The notes under the pieces were generated by a model. It did not search any database, was not told the origin of the DNA, and was given only the letters and a program-made list of their open reading frames with translations. Position numbers and translations under genes: made by a program. This document shows positions 7,823 to 15,215 of a DNA stretch of 64,000 nt, piece by piece (position 1 is the stretch's first letter; every line of letters starts with the position of its first letter). The stretch is from contig NZ_CP173427.1 in the NCBI RefSeq assembly GCF_045038035.1, positions 5,518,001-5,582,000 on the forward strand. Reading direction: 5' to 3'. The stretch comes from Paenibacillus_F chitinolyticus_A (GTDB taxonomy: Bacteria > Bacillota > Bacilli > Paenibacillales > NBRC-103111).

Positions 7823-9766
7823 CTATGGAAACGGATGCGGATATGGATTGAGATCTTCCAGTCTCAGCGGCTTCTCCGCATACCCGAGTTCCGCAGGTAC
7901 CCGGAGCACCCGCTCCAGCCCTGCTAAACGGGTAAAGTGATGTCCGAATGTCATCGGCAGCATCCCGGGGATCAGCACCTTTACGCAATGCAGTCCATTT
8001 CGCATGATTTCCGGCGCTGTCACATCCACCACGATCACATCGAGATTCAGTCGGTGGAATGCCTTGAGAATATCCTTCAGATCATCCGTTAAATCGGCAT
8101 GCCTTGCCTCCCGCTTGAATTCCTCTTCAAACGTTCGCAGCGGGCGATTGTCGTCTAGCAGAAATTGCAGGCGCTCCTCCGCTTGCGGCAATCCGTAAAG
8201 CAGTGAATGATCCTCCATCTGCTGGACCAAGGATGAATCATGGAACATTCGAACATACGTCTCTCGGTTCGCATCAAACTTCTCGTCAAGGGACAGCACC
8301 ATGCCGGCCAGCTCGTGCACCGCGCTTTTCACGGCCCGTAACGGATCGGGATGAGCGCCGGCCGCACAGATGAGATTCACTCCGGTTTGTTTCCTGTTTT
8401 TCGCCACTCCCCATACACTTGGAATCCCGTTCTCCATCGTCGAGTTAAAGAAATGCACATCAAACCCCGCCACCGCCCGCAAACGATCGATCATCAACTG
8501 CAATTCTTGGTCGTTAGCGGAATAAAGGTCAAGGCGCGGGAGAGGCAGCTGCGCATACCAGGTCATCAGAAACGAATCCCGTTCCACCACTTCCAATATG
8601 CCGTAAAAGATAGCCTCCTCCAAACTTCCGCCTAACGCGCAACCGTTGGAAGTTTCAAACACAAAGCTGTGCCCGCAGCCCATACTGTAATAGGCAAGCT
8701 GTTCCGGAACTAGAATCGGACGCTCTTGCAAAAACGAATACCCCCATACCCAATTGATTGGGTGATCGGGATCAAACGTTGTATACGGAGCCCCCGGCTG
8801 AGCATACTGTTCCTCCGTGTGCGCCCCCACCTTGACGGGATCGAGCGCTTGATCTTTCAGATTGCGGAAGCTATCACGGACTACCGTCCGTTTGCTTCGG
8901 GGCGCCAGACCGCAGTACCGCTCCAACCCTTCCAATATGGCGGTCAGCTCGCTCACCGCATAGGAATGCGTCCGACCTGCCGTTCCCACGTCTTCTGCAA
9001 GCAGCGGCAGATTCACACTCACATCAGCAAACGGCGACTTGAGGTCAACCATTTTCCCGTTCAGAAAGCCGGTCCGGTAATCGAGATAGTCTTGGGCCAG
9101 AACTTTATTCAGCTCCTCCACCCTGCGGCAGCGGTAACTGTCTGCGCTGATCTTCGGACTTGGCTGCAACGAGATATGGGCTGCCGCCGGTGAATCGTCA
9201 AGCAATTGACTGCAAATCGGACACAGCGGGTCAGGGAGAACGAGGTGAAGTGTACTCTCCAGCGTTTTCAGGTTGATCAAAAACAACCTCTCTGCCGAGT
9301 GAACCGTTTGGCCTTGTAACACCTTCCGAGTTTCTACTGCCAGCAAGTGAGCCACCTGCAAAAGTCCCGTACGTGACGCCCATGCATCACGCTCTACTCC
9401 CCCGAGTGTCACCAGTCTCCGCTGCAGCTCCCGCATTTCCTTGCGCTCGCGTCCCGCCATGAGGCGCCGCGTGTCTGCACACCGGGAGCATCCACGTGTA
9501 CCCGGACGAACCAGCGGTCCGATCACGCCCTCACCAAACGAAACGAAGCCACGCAGCCAAGGGATGCCGGCTGGCTGCAGCAGCTCTTCCGCCTTTTGAT
9601 GAATATTTGGGTTCCAAGCATCGTCCAACACCAGAACCAAATCCACCGCTTCCGGTACTCCTGCCTCGAAATCGTTCTGACGAACGACCTCAAATTGGGT
9701 TAACAGTTCTCCGCACACGCAGTCCGCCAACACCCCTTCTCCAACAATCACAACGGCAGCGCTCAC
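7823..9766 (-). CDS. TOMM cyclodehydratase: E1-like domain fused to YcaO (SagC-SagD type)
   Basis: At 647 aa this is the cyclodehydratase that converts Cys (and Ser/Thr) of the precursor to azolines using ATP. Residues 1-215 are an E1/ThiF-like region beginning VVIVGEG and holding two CxxC pairs (Cys93/96 and Cys182/185) that probably bind zinc. Residues 220-647 are a YcaO domain. ELTAILEGLERYCG (273-286) and SLEEAIFYGILEVVERD (381-397) match the ATP/Mg-binding glutamate motifs. The protein ends in NPYPHPFP, the proline-rich tail typical of azoline-forming YcaOs. The GTG start overlaps the stop of the preceding gene by 4 bases, so the two are coupled. Confidence 0.92.
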   Translation of the reverse strand: MSAAVVIVGEGVLADCVCGELLTQFEVVRQNDFEAGVPEAVDLVLVLDDAWNPNIHQKAEELLQPAGIPWLRGFVSFGEGVIGPLVRPGTRGCSRCADTRRLMAGRERKEMRELQRRLVTLGGVERDAWASRTGLLQVAHLLAVETRKVLQGQTVHSAERLFLINLKTLESTLHLVLPDPLCPICSQLLDDSPAAAHISLQPSPKISADSYRCRRVEELNKVLAQDYLDYRTGFLNGKMVDLKSPFADVSVNLPLLAEDVGTAGRTHSYAVSELTAILEGLERYCGLAPRSKRTVVRDSFRNLKDQALDPVKVGAHTEEQYAQPGAPYTTFDPDHPINWVWGYSFLQERPILVPEQLAYYSMGCGHSFVFETSNGCALGGSLEEAIFYGILEVVERDSFLMTWYAQLPLPRLDLYSANDQELQLMIDRLRAVAGFDVHFFNSTMENGIPSVWGVAKNRKQTGVNLICAAGAHPDPLRAVKSAVHELAGMVLSLDEKFDANRETYVRMFHDSSLVQQMEDHSLLYGLPQAEERLQFLLDDNRPLRTFEEEFKREARHADLTDDLKDILKAFHRLNLDVIVVDVTAPEIMRNGLHCVKVLIPGMLPMTFGHHFTRLAGLERVLRVPAELGYAEKPLRLEDLNPYPHPFP

Positions 9767-11721
9767 CGGGATCCCTCCTCTCGCAGCACTACACCAAATA
9801 CCCCTGCCGCTCCCTCTTTCAAGAACGGTTCTACCGCCAGATCGAAGACCAGGAGCCTCTTACGGTTTCGATTCAAAACCTGCAAGGCGGATTGCAGAAC
9901 CGCTGGTTGTGACATTCCTTCACATGCGGGGATCTCGAGATTTAGCGGCGCCTGTTCTTCCAAAAGCACGGACGAAAACTCCACTGCTTGCGATTTGAAG
10001 CCATCCGGTTGATTTTGTGCCTCCAGCAGAGCCTGTTGTAACGCCTTTCGCAACGCCAAGGTCACATTTAAGCCTACACCGCGATACCAGCAATCACTCG
10101 TACGGACCCACACCACAGGAAATCCGGATACTTCCTCTCCCAAGGCGATCACCGGCGTTCCCTTCATCGTCGTCAATGCTTCCAAATAAAAAAGACAGTG
10201 TTTATCTTCTACCGTACGCAGCTGTATCCGGGAGGCCAAAGGCAATTGAGACGCCTGCTGCTTGCCCAGCGCATCCTCCAAACACTTTTGCAGCCCTCGG
10301 CAGATACCTTCCGCAGACACCTCACCCGCTCCGATACCGATAAATTCCCGCGGTTCTATCCTGCCGGCCTCTTCGCCCTGATGGGCAGGAAGCATCGAAA
10401 CGAGCAAACCGGCCATTCGCGACACATATGCTTCAATCCCGGCCAGTCCCGCTTCCCGCCGCGCCTCCTCATGCGTCAGATCGGCACAAATCATATCTGG
10501 CAGCAGCACAGCGGGTCCTTCCGATAGCGGATCGATGGCCTGAACGCGGCACTGAGAGAGCGGCAGCTGCGTTAAATCGCCCTCCTCCCAAACATGAAAA
10601 ATCCCTGATTCCGCCGATGTCAGCCGGCTAAAATAAGGAATCGATCCATTCTCGCTTTTGTTTGGTCCCCGTTCGAGCTGAAGATCTAAATCATGAATCC
10701 ATTCGGGTGCGCTAAGTCCGGTCACAAGCGGATGGGGCAGGAACGAATGCCATTTTCCTTCCAAAGTCTCCAGGTTAAGCAGAAAAAACCGGTTATTCTG
10801 TTCCGAATCGTCCGCTCCCGTAATCTTTTTAAACAGCTCAAACACGCTCACATTGGCCAACATGGCTCCCGCTGTCGAAGAAAAGGTGTGCAGCTGCGGG
10901 TCTTTAGAAATTGCGGATTGGTGCAGGCGGCGCCACGCCGACTCCCAGCACCCCTCGAAATCCGGGTGAACCAACGGTCCCGCCAGACCCGCCTGCTGCA
11001 GGCATACGGCAGGAAGAAACAACTTCTGCTCCTCCCGGCAAGCTGCATGAAGAATTCGAAGCTCCCGGGCATCGCCCTCCCGTGCCACAAACACAATCGA
11101 ATCAAACGGTCTCACAGCCTGCCGCCACCAGCTCCCATCCCCCTTCGGCAAAGCAACCTCCTCTACTGCCACCTCGGAGTCTGTTATACGCGCATGTGCC
11201 ACCAGCTCTGCCATCCGCTGCCGATCAGTCGACTCTGTGCCCGAGACCAGTACATGAAACTTGGGCAATCCGGATTCAAGCAGCGCGGAAATCGCCGAGA
11301 TCAAAAATGGACCCGAACCGACCACCAATACTTTGGTCTGACGATAGCACTGAAACCGATAAGCGCCCGAATCACCGAAATGATCCAAAAATTCAATTTG
11401 AGAAGCATACTTTGTAAGAACCTCTTCCGGCAGTTGATGTGGTGTATCCTGGCTCACATCTCTGGCAAAGCCGTTACGATAAAAAACTTCCGCAATTTCA
11501 TATACCTGGTTCCGGTGCTGGTCCGGCAGTCCGGCAGTCAAATCCTCCAATTTATGCTCCCCATTGAATATAGGTATCAGTGTTTCAATCCACTGATCGA
11601 TCGCCTCCCCTTCCATGCGGAACGAACTTACATTATTTCGAAAATACACACCGCTTACATCAGGAAGAAAAAAGGTATCCCTTTTAACTTTTAGACGCAT
11701 CGAAGGGTTCAAATTTGCCAT
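9763..11721 (-). CDS. ThiF/E1-like TOMM maturation protein, leader-binding partner
   Basis: This 652-aa protein fits the family annotated as putative thiazole-containing bacteriocin maturation protein. Residues 1-90 resemble a winged-helix precursor-recognition element. Residues 128-335 are E1-like, starting VLVVGSGPFLISA, with no CxxC zinc pairs. Residues about 400-652 look like a decayed YcaO domain: EARREAGLAGIEAYVSR and GAGEVSAEGICRGLQKCLEDAL parallel the ATP-site helices of the next gene without its key glutamates. I chose ATG 11721 because GGAGGAGGAG lies 5 bases upstream. The open frame continues to 11913 through IS-derived sequence and should not be counted as protein. It probably presents the leader peptide to the YcaO protein. 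Confidence 0.88.
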   Translation of the reverse strand: MANLNPSMRLKVKRDTFFLPDVSGVYFRNNVSSFRMEGEAIDQWIETLIPIFNGEHKLEDLTAGLPDQHRNQVYEIAEVFYRNGFARDVSQDTPHQLPEEVLTKYASQIEFLDHFGDSGAYRFQCYRQTKVLVVGSGPFLISAISALLESGLPKFHVLVSGTESTDRQRMAELVAHARITDSEVAVEEVALPKGDGSWWRQAVRPFDSIVFVAREGDARELRILHAACREEQKLFLPAVCLQQAGLAGPLVHPDFEGCWESAWRRLHQSAISKDPQLHTFSSTAGAMLANVSVFELFKKITGADDSEQNNRFFLLNLETLEGKWHSFLPHPLVTGLSAPEWIHDLDLQLERGPNKSENGSIPYFSRLTSAESGIFHVWEEGDLTQLPLSQCRVQAIDPLSEGPAVLLPDMICADLTHEEARREAGLAGIEAYVSRMAGLLVSMLPAHQGEEAGRIEPREFIGIGAGEVSAEGICRGLQKCLEDALGKQQASQLPLASRIQLRTVEDKHCLFYLEALTTMKGTPVIALGEEVSGFPVVWVRTSDCWYRGVGLNVTLALRKALQQALLEAQNQPDGFKSQAVEFSSVLLEEQAPLNLEIPACEGMSQPAVLQSALQVLNRNRKRLLVFDLAVEPFLKEGAAGVFGVVLREEGSR

Positions 11722-11744
11722 TCTACTCCTCCTCCGTAGGCTGC

Positions 11745-11909
11745 TCTCCATCTGCTCCGACACTTCACAAGTAATCTTATGTACAGCTATTTGTCCCTCA
11801 TGACTGTAACGTTGAGCTTTTGTCTTTTCGTCGTCAGGGCAAAACACCCCTAAATTAGATGAGATTAACCCAAGGGTTTTTCTAACATCTATTCTAGGGG
11901 TGCACATCA
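11745..11909 (-). mobile_element. IS3-family remnant: left end and start of orfA
   Basis: Read on the minus strand from 11909, the sequence starts TGATGTGCACCCC, against TGAAGTGCACCCC at the tip of the intact IS at 13333. It then forms the same type of hairpin (11845-11904). Next comes ACAAAAGCTCAACGTTACAG, matching GCAAAAGCTTCAAACGTACAG in the orfA of the intact element. Its reading QRYSHE corresponds to QTYSFE. The rest of the element is gone. It lies inside the TOMM cluster between the precursor and the maturation gene. Confidence 0.75.
11845..11904 (-). repeat. IS-end hairpin between precursor and maturation genes
   Basis: The outer arms are 17 bases with two mismatches (CACCCCTAAATTAGATG against CATCTATTCTAGGGGTG). 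Inner AACCC/GGGTT and AGA/TCT stems lie within. The architecture copies the hairpin at 13338-13403. In the TOMM transcript it would fold about 120 bases before the maturation gene start and could reduce read-through. Confidence 0.7.
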
Positions 11910-12018
11910 ACATGATTCAGGGCCTTTCTCTTCTCATTAGACAACCGCTCTTTCAATGGAGAAATAAGTAATATTGGACCCAACTATTTACTTATCGGCA
12001 ATAAATACCTTATTGTGC

Positions 12019-12261
12019 TCAACGGTGACAATTGGAGCACCTGAAGCAGCTGGAGCATCTGAAACAACTAGAACACCTGAAACAGCTGGAGCAATTGAAA
12101 CAATTCGTACAATTGAAACAACTAGAACAACCAAAACAATTGAAGCAGTTGAAGAAGCACAAACGAGCCGATTCTTCGTTTTGAGCGTTCCAAGGAGTCA
12201 CCTCACTCGCCGTAAATTGGGAAACATTCAATTTCGTTAAATCATTTTTGAAATCGTTCAT
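12019..12261 (-). CDS. TOMM precursor peptide, heterocycloanthracin/sonorensin-like
   Basis: This is an 80-aa ribosomal precursor. The leader (1-34) is MNDFKNDLTKLNVSQF followed by TASEVTPWNAQNEESARL, and it ends without a double-glycine site. The core (35-80) holds 15 cysteines at 35, 39, 42 and then every third residue to 78. They are separated by FN, FG, SS, TN, FR or SN pairs, and the peptide ends Cys-His-Arg. ATG 12261 has GGAGGT 6 bases upstream; the frame opens further up at 12369 but without such a site. It is the first gene of the minus-strand TOMM cluster. Cys, and perhaps Ser/Thr, would become azoles. No cleavage site is obvious. Confidence 0.9.
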   Translation of the reverse strand: MNDFKNDLTKLNVSQFTASEVTPWNAQNEESARLCFFNCFNCFGCSSCFNCTNCFNCSSCFRCSSCFRCSSCFRCSNCHR

Positions 12262-12912
12262 AACCTTACCTCCATTTTTCATAAAAAATTTGATTGGCAG
12301 CATAACTCGCACTGGCAAGAAAAACTGAACCAAGATTATCAAGTAAAAAAGCTTCGGCGTCCTTTTCAAAGGGCGACGGTGTTTCTGCGAGAAACAATTG
12401 CCCTGACGTGATCCGCCAATTCTAATACTTCATGACAACATATGAATCGGGCTCCGCTCTTGTTACTGATCCAAATGCCTATATTTTATTTAATTTCGTC
12501 CATTCAAGTTTGAAAATCGCCTCTTAGCATTAGCTGAGACAGCAATATCAAAAAAGCTTGCCGGCTGAACAGCGTCATGCCGGGAAAATACAAAAAGAAG
12601 CTTCCCACCATTACAGTGACAAAGCTCCTTTGACTGGAACCATATCGTTGCCGCGAGCCCATGCGAATTCAAAGATTGATCGGTGTAGTGTTTACATCTT
12701 AGTGATCACTGGAAAGACATTTTGGACACAATGAATTTTGTATCCTTATTTTACTTACTAAATTGACCTGAAGATCTTGTTTTACTATAGTCTAAAGGGG
12801 TTGTTTAATGACTATCGGTGAAGCAACAAACTATTTTGCGGGAAATCCTATAGAAGTTAATAAACTGGGAATTATATTATAGCGGAGATCTTATATTGGG
12901 AATGATTAGAGC
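12262..12912. other. Intergenic region upstream of TOMM precursor
   Basis: This 651-bp AT-rich stretch has no gene I can support. It must contain the promoter of the minus-strand TOMM operon, but I see no clear sigma-A match; only a weak GATAAT-like box lies about 75 bases before the precursor. A perfect dyad GTTTCT-GCG-AGAAAC is at 12381-12395 and a shorter CCTTT-TC-AAAGG at 12361-12372; both are candidate operators. A 60-codon minus-strand frame at 12490-12672 lacks recognisable features. Confidence 0.5.
12381..12395. promoter_or_regulatory. Candidate operator dyad upstream of TOMM precursor
   Basis: A perfect 15-bp inverted repeat, GTTTCT GCG AGAAAC, lies 120 bases before the precursor start. 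Its position suits a regulator-binding site, but no dedicated regulator is visible within the cluster. Confidence 0.3.
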
Positions 12913-13287
12913 GTGAAAAAAATATCCAAGCTTCTATTGATGTGCGTTCTCAGCATTATGTTTTTGCCTTCACCAATTTCTGCGGAACCGCTAAAGGCTT
13001 CAGAACATAATATTACCGATGCATTTTTAGCAACTATTGCACCTGCAATTGGCAATGCTCTGACTGGTTATTATGGCGAACTTAAACAGTTCGAACTTTA
13101 CGATGCAAAAGTCGTGAGTCTGGAAAGAAAAACACAAGGTGGGTTCGACTTCATTTGTAAAGTTGCAGTGACTACCTTTGAAGGAGCCCACAACCCTCCA
13201 TATGGAGACGACATTCTTACATTGGATATTTCGGGAGGGAAAATACATGTAATAAAATTTGAGCATAAAGATAAAAGAAAAGGTTGA
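12913..13287 (+). CDS. Secreted DUF3888-like protein
   Basis: A 124-aa small exported protein. MKKISKLLLMCVLSIMFLP plus SPISA forms a signal peptide with probable cleavage after residue 25. The mature part contains DAFLATIAPAIGNALTGYYG, typical of DUF3888 proteins found in Bacillus and Paenibacillus; function is unknown. The start is GTG with only a weak ribosome-binding site, so the exact start is uncertain. It lies just upstream of the IS element and may share nothing functionally with the TOMM genes. Confidence 0.65.
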   Translation: MKKISKLLLMCVLSIMFLPSPISAEPLKASEHNITDAFLATIAPAIGNALTGYYGELKQFELYDAKVVSLERKTQGGFDFICKVAVTTFEGAHNPPYGDDILTLDISGGKIHVIKFEHKDKRKG

Positions 13288-13337
13288 CCAATATGCAATT
13301 AAATACAATACACAAAAAAACCTCCAAAAATCTGAAG

Positions 13338-13403
13338 TGCACCCCTTAGAATGGACATTGGATGAAACCCCTGGTTTATCCGATGTCCATTCTAAGGGGT
13401 GCA
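13338..13403 (+). repeat. Long hairpin at the left end of the IS element
   Basis: Perfect 21-base arms at 13338-13358 and 13383-13403 enclose further complementary GGAT/ATCC and AAACC/GGTTT pairs. Nearly the whole 66 bases fold into one stem. It lies just before orfA and probably blocks translation or transcription entering from outside, a known protective device of insertion sequences. Confidence 0.85.
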
Positions 13404-13408
13404 TTTTT

Positions 13409-13807
13409 ATGCCATTGAAAAAGGGGCAAAAGCTTCAAACGTACAGTTTCGAGACGAAGAAGCAAGCAATCGAGATGCGATTGCAAGGGATGACGAAGCA
13501 AAAAGTAGCGGAATTGCTGGGGATTGCAGACGTTGGAAGGTTAAAAGTGTGGATGCGGCGTTACAATCAGATGGGTGACTTTTGGCTTATGGATGGGCGT
13601 GGGAAACCAGAGGAATATTCTGATGCCAATCGCTATGTTAAACGATTAGAAATGGAGAATGCCGTTCTAAAAAAGTGGTTGGCGATTACGAAGGCGGAGG
13701 TGTACCAGAGAAATATAGGCTCGTCCATGAGCTCCGTGAAAGCTTTAGCGTTGCAGAGCTCTGTAAAGAGGTCGGCGTCTCCCGAAGTGGATACTACACT
13801 TACTTAA
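13409..13807 (+). CDS. IS3-family transposase OrfA (DNA-binding part)
   Basis: OrfA starts at ATG 13409, right after the left-end hairpin. A helix-turn-helix of the IS3 type is visible (MRLQGMTKQKVAELLGI), followed by a leucine-rich RLEMENAVLKKWL segment. The frameshift signal A_AAA_AAG at 13669-13675 lies in the correct frame. A -1 shift there gives the OrfAB transposase; without the shift OrfA continues for about 44 more codons. It provides end recognition and regulation of transposition. Confidence 0.85.
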   Translation: MPLKKGQKLQTYSFETKKQAIEMRLQGMTKQKVAELLGIADVGRLKVWMRRYNQMGDFWLMDGRGKPEEYSDANRYVKRLEMENAVLKKWLAITKAEVYQRNIGSSMSSVKALALQSSVKRSASPEVDTTLT

Positions 13808-14562
13808 AGCGGATCGGTGAAGATAAGAATGCAGCGGATAAGCAACTCATCCGTGCCACATACGAACGTTACAACGGAATTTACGGCTACCGACAAGTTC
13901 AGTTGTTCTTATGGCAAGATGAGAAGGTCTGGATGAATCACAAGAAAGTTCAACGATTCATGCAAGCGATGGGGCTACGCTCCACCATACGTCGTAAATA
14001 CCGCACTCAAGGTCGGATCTGGAACGTAGGCGATCGGGTCGTTAAGAACAGCTTGGATCGACAATTTCGAGCGGATAGCCCCAAACAAAAATGGGTCACG
14101 GACATCACCCAATATCGAATTGGGGAGGTATGGCTCTATCTCTCCGCGATTAAAGACCTCTGTCAGAACGAAGTCGTAAGTTACCATATGAGCCTTCGAA
14201 ATGATACGGAGCTTGTCCTACAGACGTTTTCGAAAGCATTTGAAAAGGAGAAGGACGTGACCGGGATGATCGTACACAGCGATCAGGGAACCCAGTACAC
14301 GTCCTACAAATACCACGACATGCTGCAGAAGGTTGGCGCCCAAATCAGCATGTCTCGCCGAGGCAATTGTTATGACAATGCCTCGATGGAGAGCTTCTTC
14401 TCGCATCTCAAAACGGAAGGGCTCTACCCCTATGATATTCGATCCGTCGAAGAAGCACAAAGACGAATTGAAGACTATATTCACTTTTACAACAACCGTC
14501 GACCGCAACGAAAATTAAACAAGCTGTCACCGGTCGAGTACCGGAAACAGCTTGTTGGATAG
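13675..14562 (+). CDS. IS3-family transposase OrfB (rve/DDE integrase core)
   Basis: OrfB is the catalytic half, read by -1 frameshifting from OrfA; no separate strong start is evident. An HTH_21-like N-terminal part (YGYRQVQLFL) precedes the integrase core. The acidic triad is complete: Asp in WVTDITQY, Asp in HSDQGTQY, and Glu in NASMESFFSHLK exactly 35 residues after the second Asp, then the Lys/Arg helix. It ends VEYRKQLVG, 38 bases before the right IS end. All essential residues are present. Confidence 0.9.
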   Translation: MVGDYEGGGVPEKYRLVHELRESFSVAELCKEVGVSRSGYYTYLKRIGEDKNAADKQLIRATYERYNGIYGYRQVQLFLWQDEKVWMNHKKVQRFMQAMGLRSTIRRKYRTQGRIWNVGDRVVKNSLDRQFRADSPKQKWVTDITQYRIGEVWLYLSAIKDLCQNEVVSYHMSLRNDTELVLQTFSKAFEKEKDVTGMIVHSDQGTQYTSYKYHDMLQKVGAQISMSRRGNCYDNASMESFFSHLKTEGLYPYDIRSVEEAQRRIEDYIHFYNNRRPQRKLNKLSPVEYRKQLVG

Positions 14563-14739
14563 GGTTTTTCTTTAGTGTCCACTAATTGGGGGCTTGACCA
14601 ATCGTTATAAACGATCATGGAGGTTTTTTCTCACTCTAAGTCGCGAGTGATTGGAAGCATCTCCTTGCTGCAGTGGCAAAATTATGTTTCAAGTCACACA
14701 GCCTCTCGGCTAGCACCTTTTGCTGTATGATGGAGACGA

Positions 14740-14851
14740 GGGGAGTACTGCAATCCTATCTAACCTGCTCACGCAGCACATCCTTCTGCCGACAACCCTA
14801 GCGGTAGATTGCAATCCCGTGCTCCTCCGCTTCGCTCCGTCCGCGCGGACT
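14740..14851 (+). repeat. Dispersed repeat family B, copy 1
   Basis: It shares ggggagta-tgcaatcct, ctgctcacgcag, gattgcaatcccgtgctcc and cgctccgtccgcgcggact with 18651-18757, with small gaps. Its left edge tggagacgaggggagt matches the ssrA 3' end for 16 bases with one mismatch. Confidence 0.7.
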
Positions 14852-14888
14852 GAACCCGCGGGGTTCCCCTCCGGCCTCCCGGAACAGC

Positions 14889-14966
14889 AAAAAGGCCCCA
14901 GCCTCTCGGCTGGGACCTTGCTGTGTGTATGGAGGCGAGCCGTTGTGTAGTAAATCCACAATTTAC
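14889..14966 (+). repeat. Dispersed repeat, copy 2 (terminator hairpin and ssrA-end-like flank)
   Basis: The hairpin AAGGccCCAGCC/GGCTGGgaCCTT is followed by gctgtgtgtatggaggcgag and taaatccacaattt. This is the same order as at 6020-6092. Confidence 0.6.
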
Positions 14967-15215
14967 TTGATTATAATTGTCGATTCCTTAATTTCGTTCA
15001 TCATTGTTTCCACTCTTTCCCTGCGAAGCACCTTCACGCTTTCCTGCCCAGCCTCCAAAAAAACGAGGATAGGCAGCGGCTTTAATACTTGCAGGATGTA
15101 CAACTCAATCTTTTTTTTGGAGTAATTATTCTTTTTAAAACTGAAACCAAATCCAACCTATGAGCATCTAACCATATATAAAACTTGCAAGTCGAAACTA
15201 AGGAGGTTCCTCCAT

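Larger units (their letters stand above)
13333..14600 (+). mobile_element. IS3-family (IS150-like) insertion sequence, apparently intact
   Basis: The element is 1268 bp, bounded by TG...CA. Imperfect terminal repeats share CCCC and TGGACA blocks (left TGAAGTGCACCCCTTAGA, right complement TGGTCAAGCCCCCAATTAG). A 3-bp direct repeat ATC flanks it at 13330-13332 and 14601-14603, the target duplication size expected for IS150-group elements. It carries overlapping orfA and orfB in a -1 relationship. Both frames are intact, so the element could be active. Confidence 0.88.
14604..15215. other. Repeat-rich intergenic region upstream of ECF sigma gene
   Basis: This 612-bp stretch holds two dispersed repeats (14740-14851 and 14889-14966) and a terminator hairpin. 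A minus-strand open remnant at about 14963-15156 has no clear start; it encodes about 60 residues including LQVLKPLPILVFFEAGQESV and ends ESTIIIK. I do not recognise that remnant. No other gene is supported. The promoter for the sigma gene at 15216 should lie in the last 100 bases. Confidence 0.5.

Noticed and set aside
11722..11913. Extended N-terminus of the ThiF-like protein
   Set aside because: The extra 64 codons are IS-derived (hairpin and orfA remnant), and an excellent ribosome-binding site lies at the downstream ATG.
12019..12160. Short periodic repeat that could be mistaken for a CRISPR or VNTR
   Set aside because: The period is 9 bp and encodes Cys-x-x units; there are no spacers or leader typical of CRISPR.
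11974..12240. Plus-strand open frame rich in Glu, Thr and Ile repeats
   Set aside because: It is the exact shadow of the Cys-periodic precursor on the other strand; the 9-bp repeats create it. The minus frame has a good ribosome-binding site and family match.
12490..12672. 60-codon minus-strand frame upstream of the precursor
   Set aside because: No ribosome-binding site, domain or conserved context; the composition is compatible with chance.
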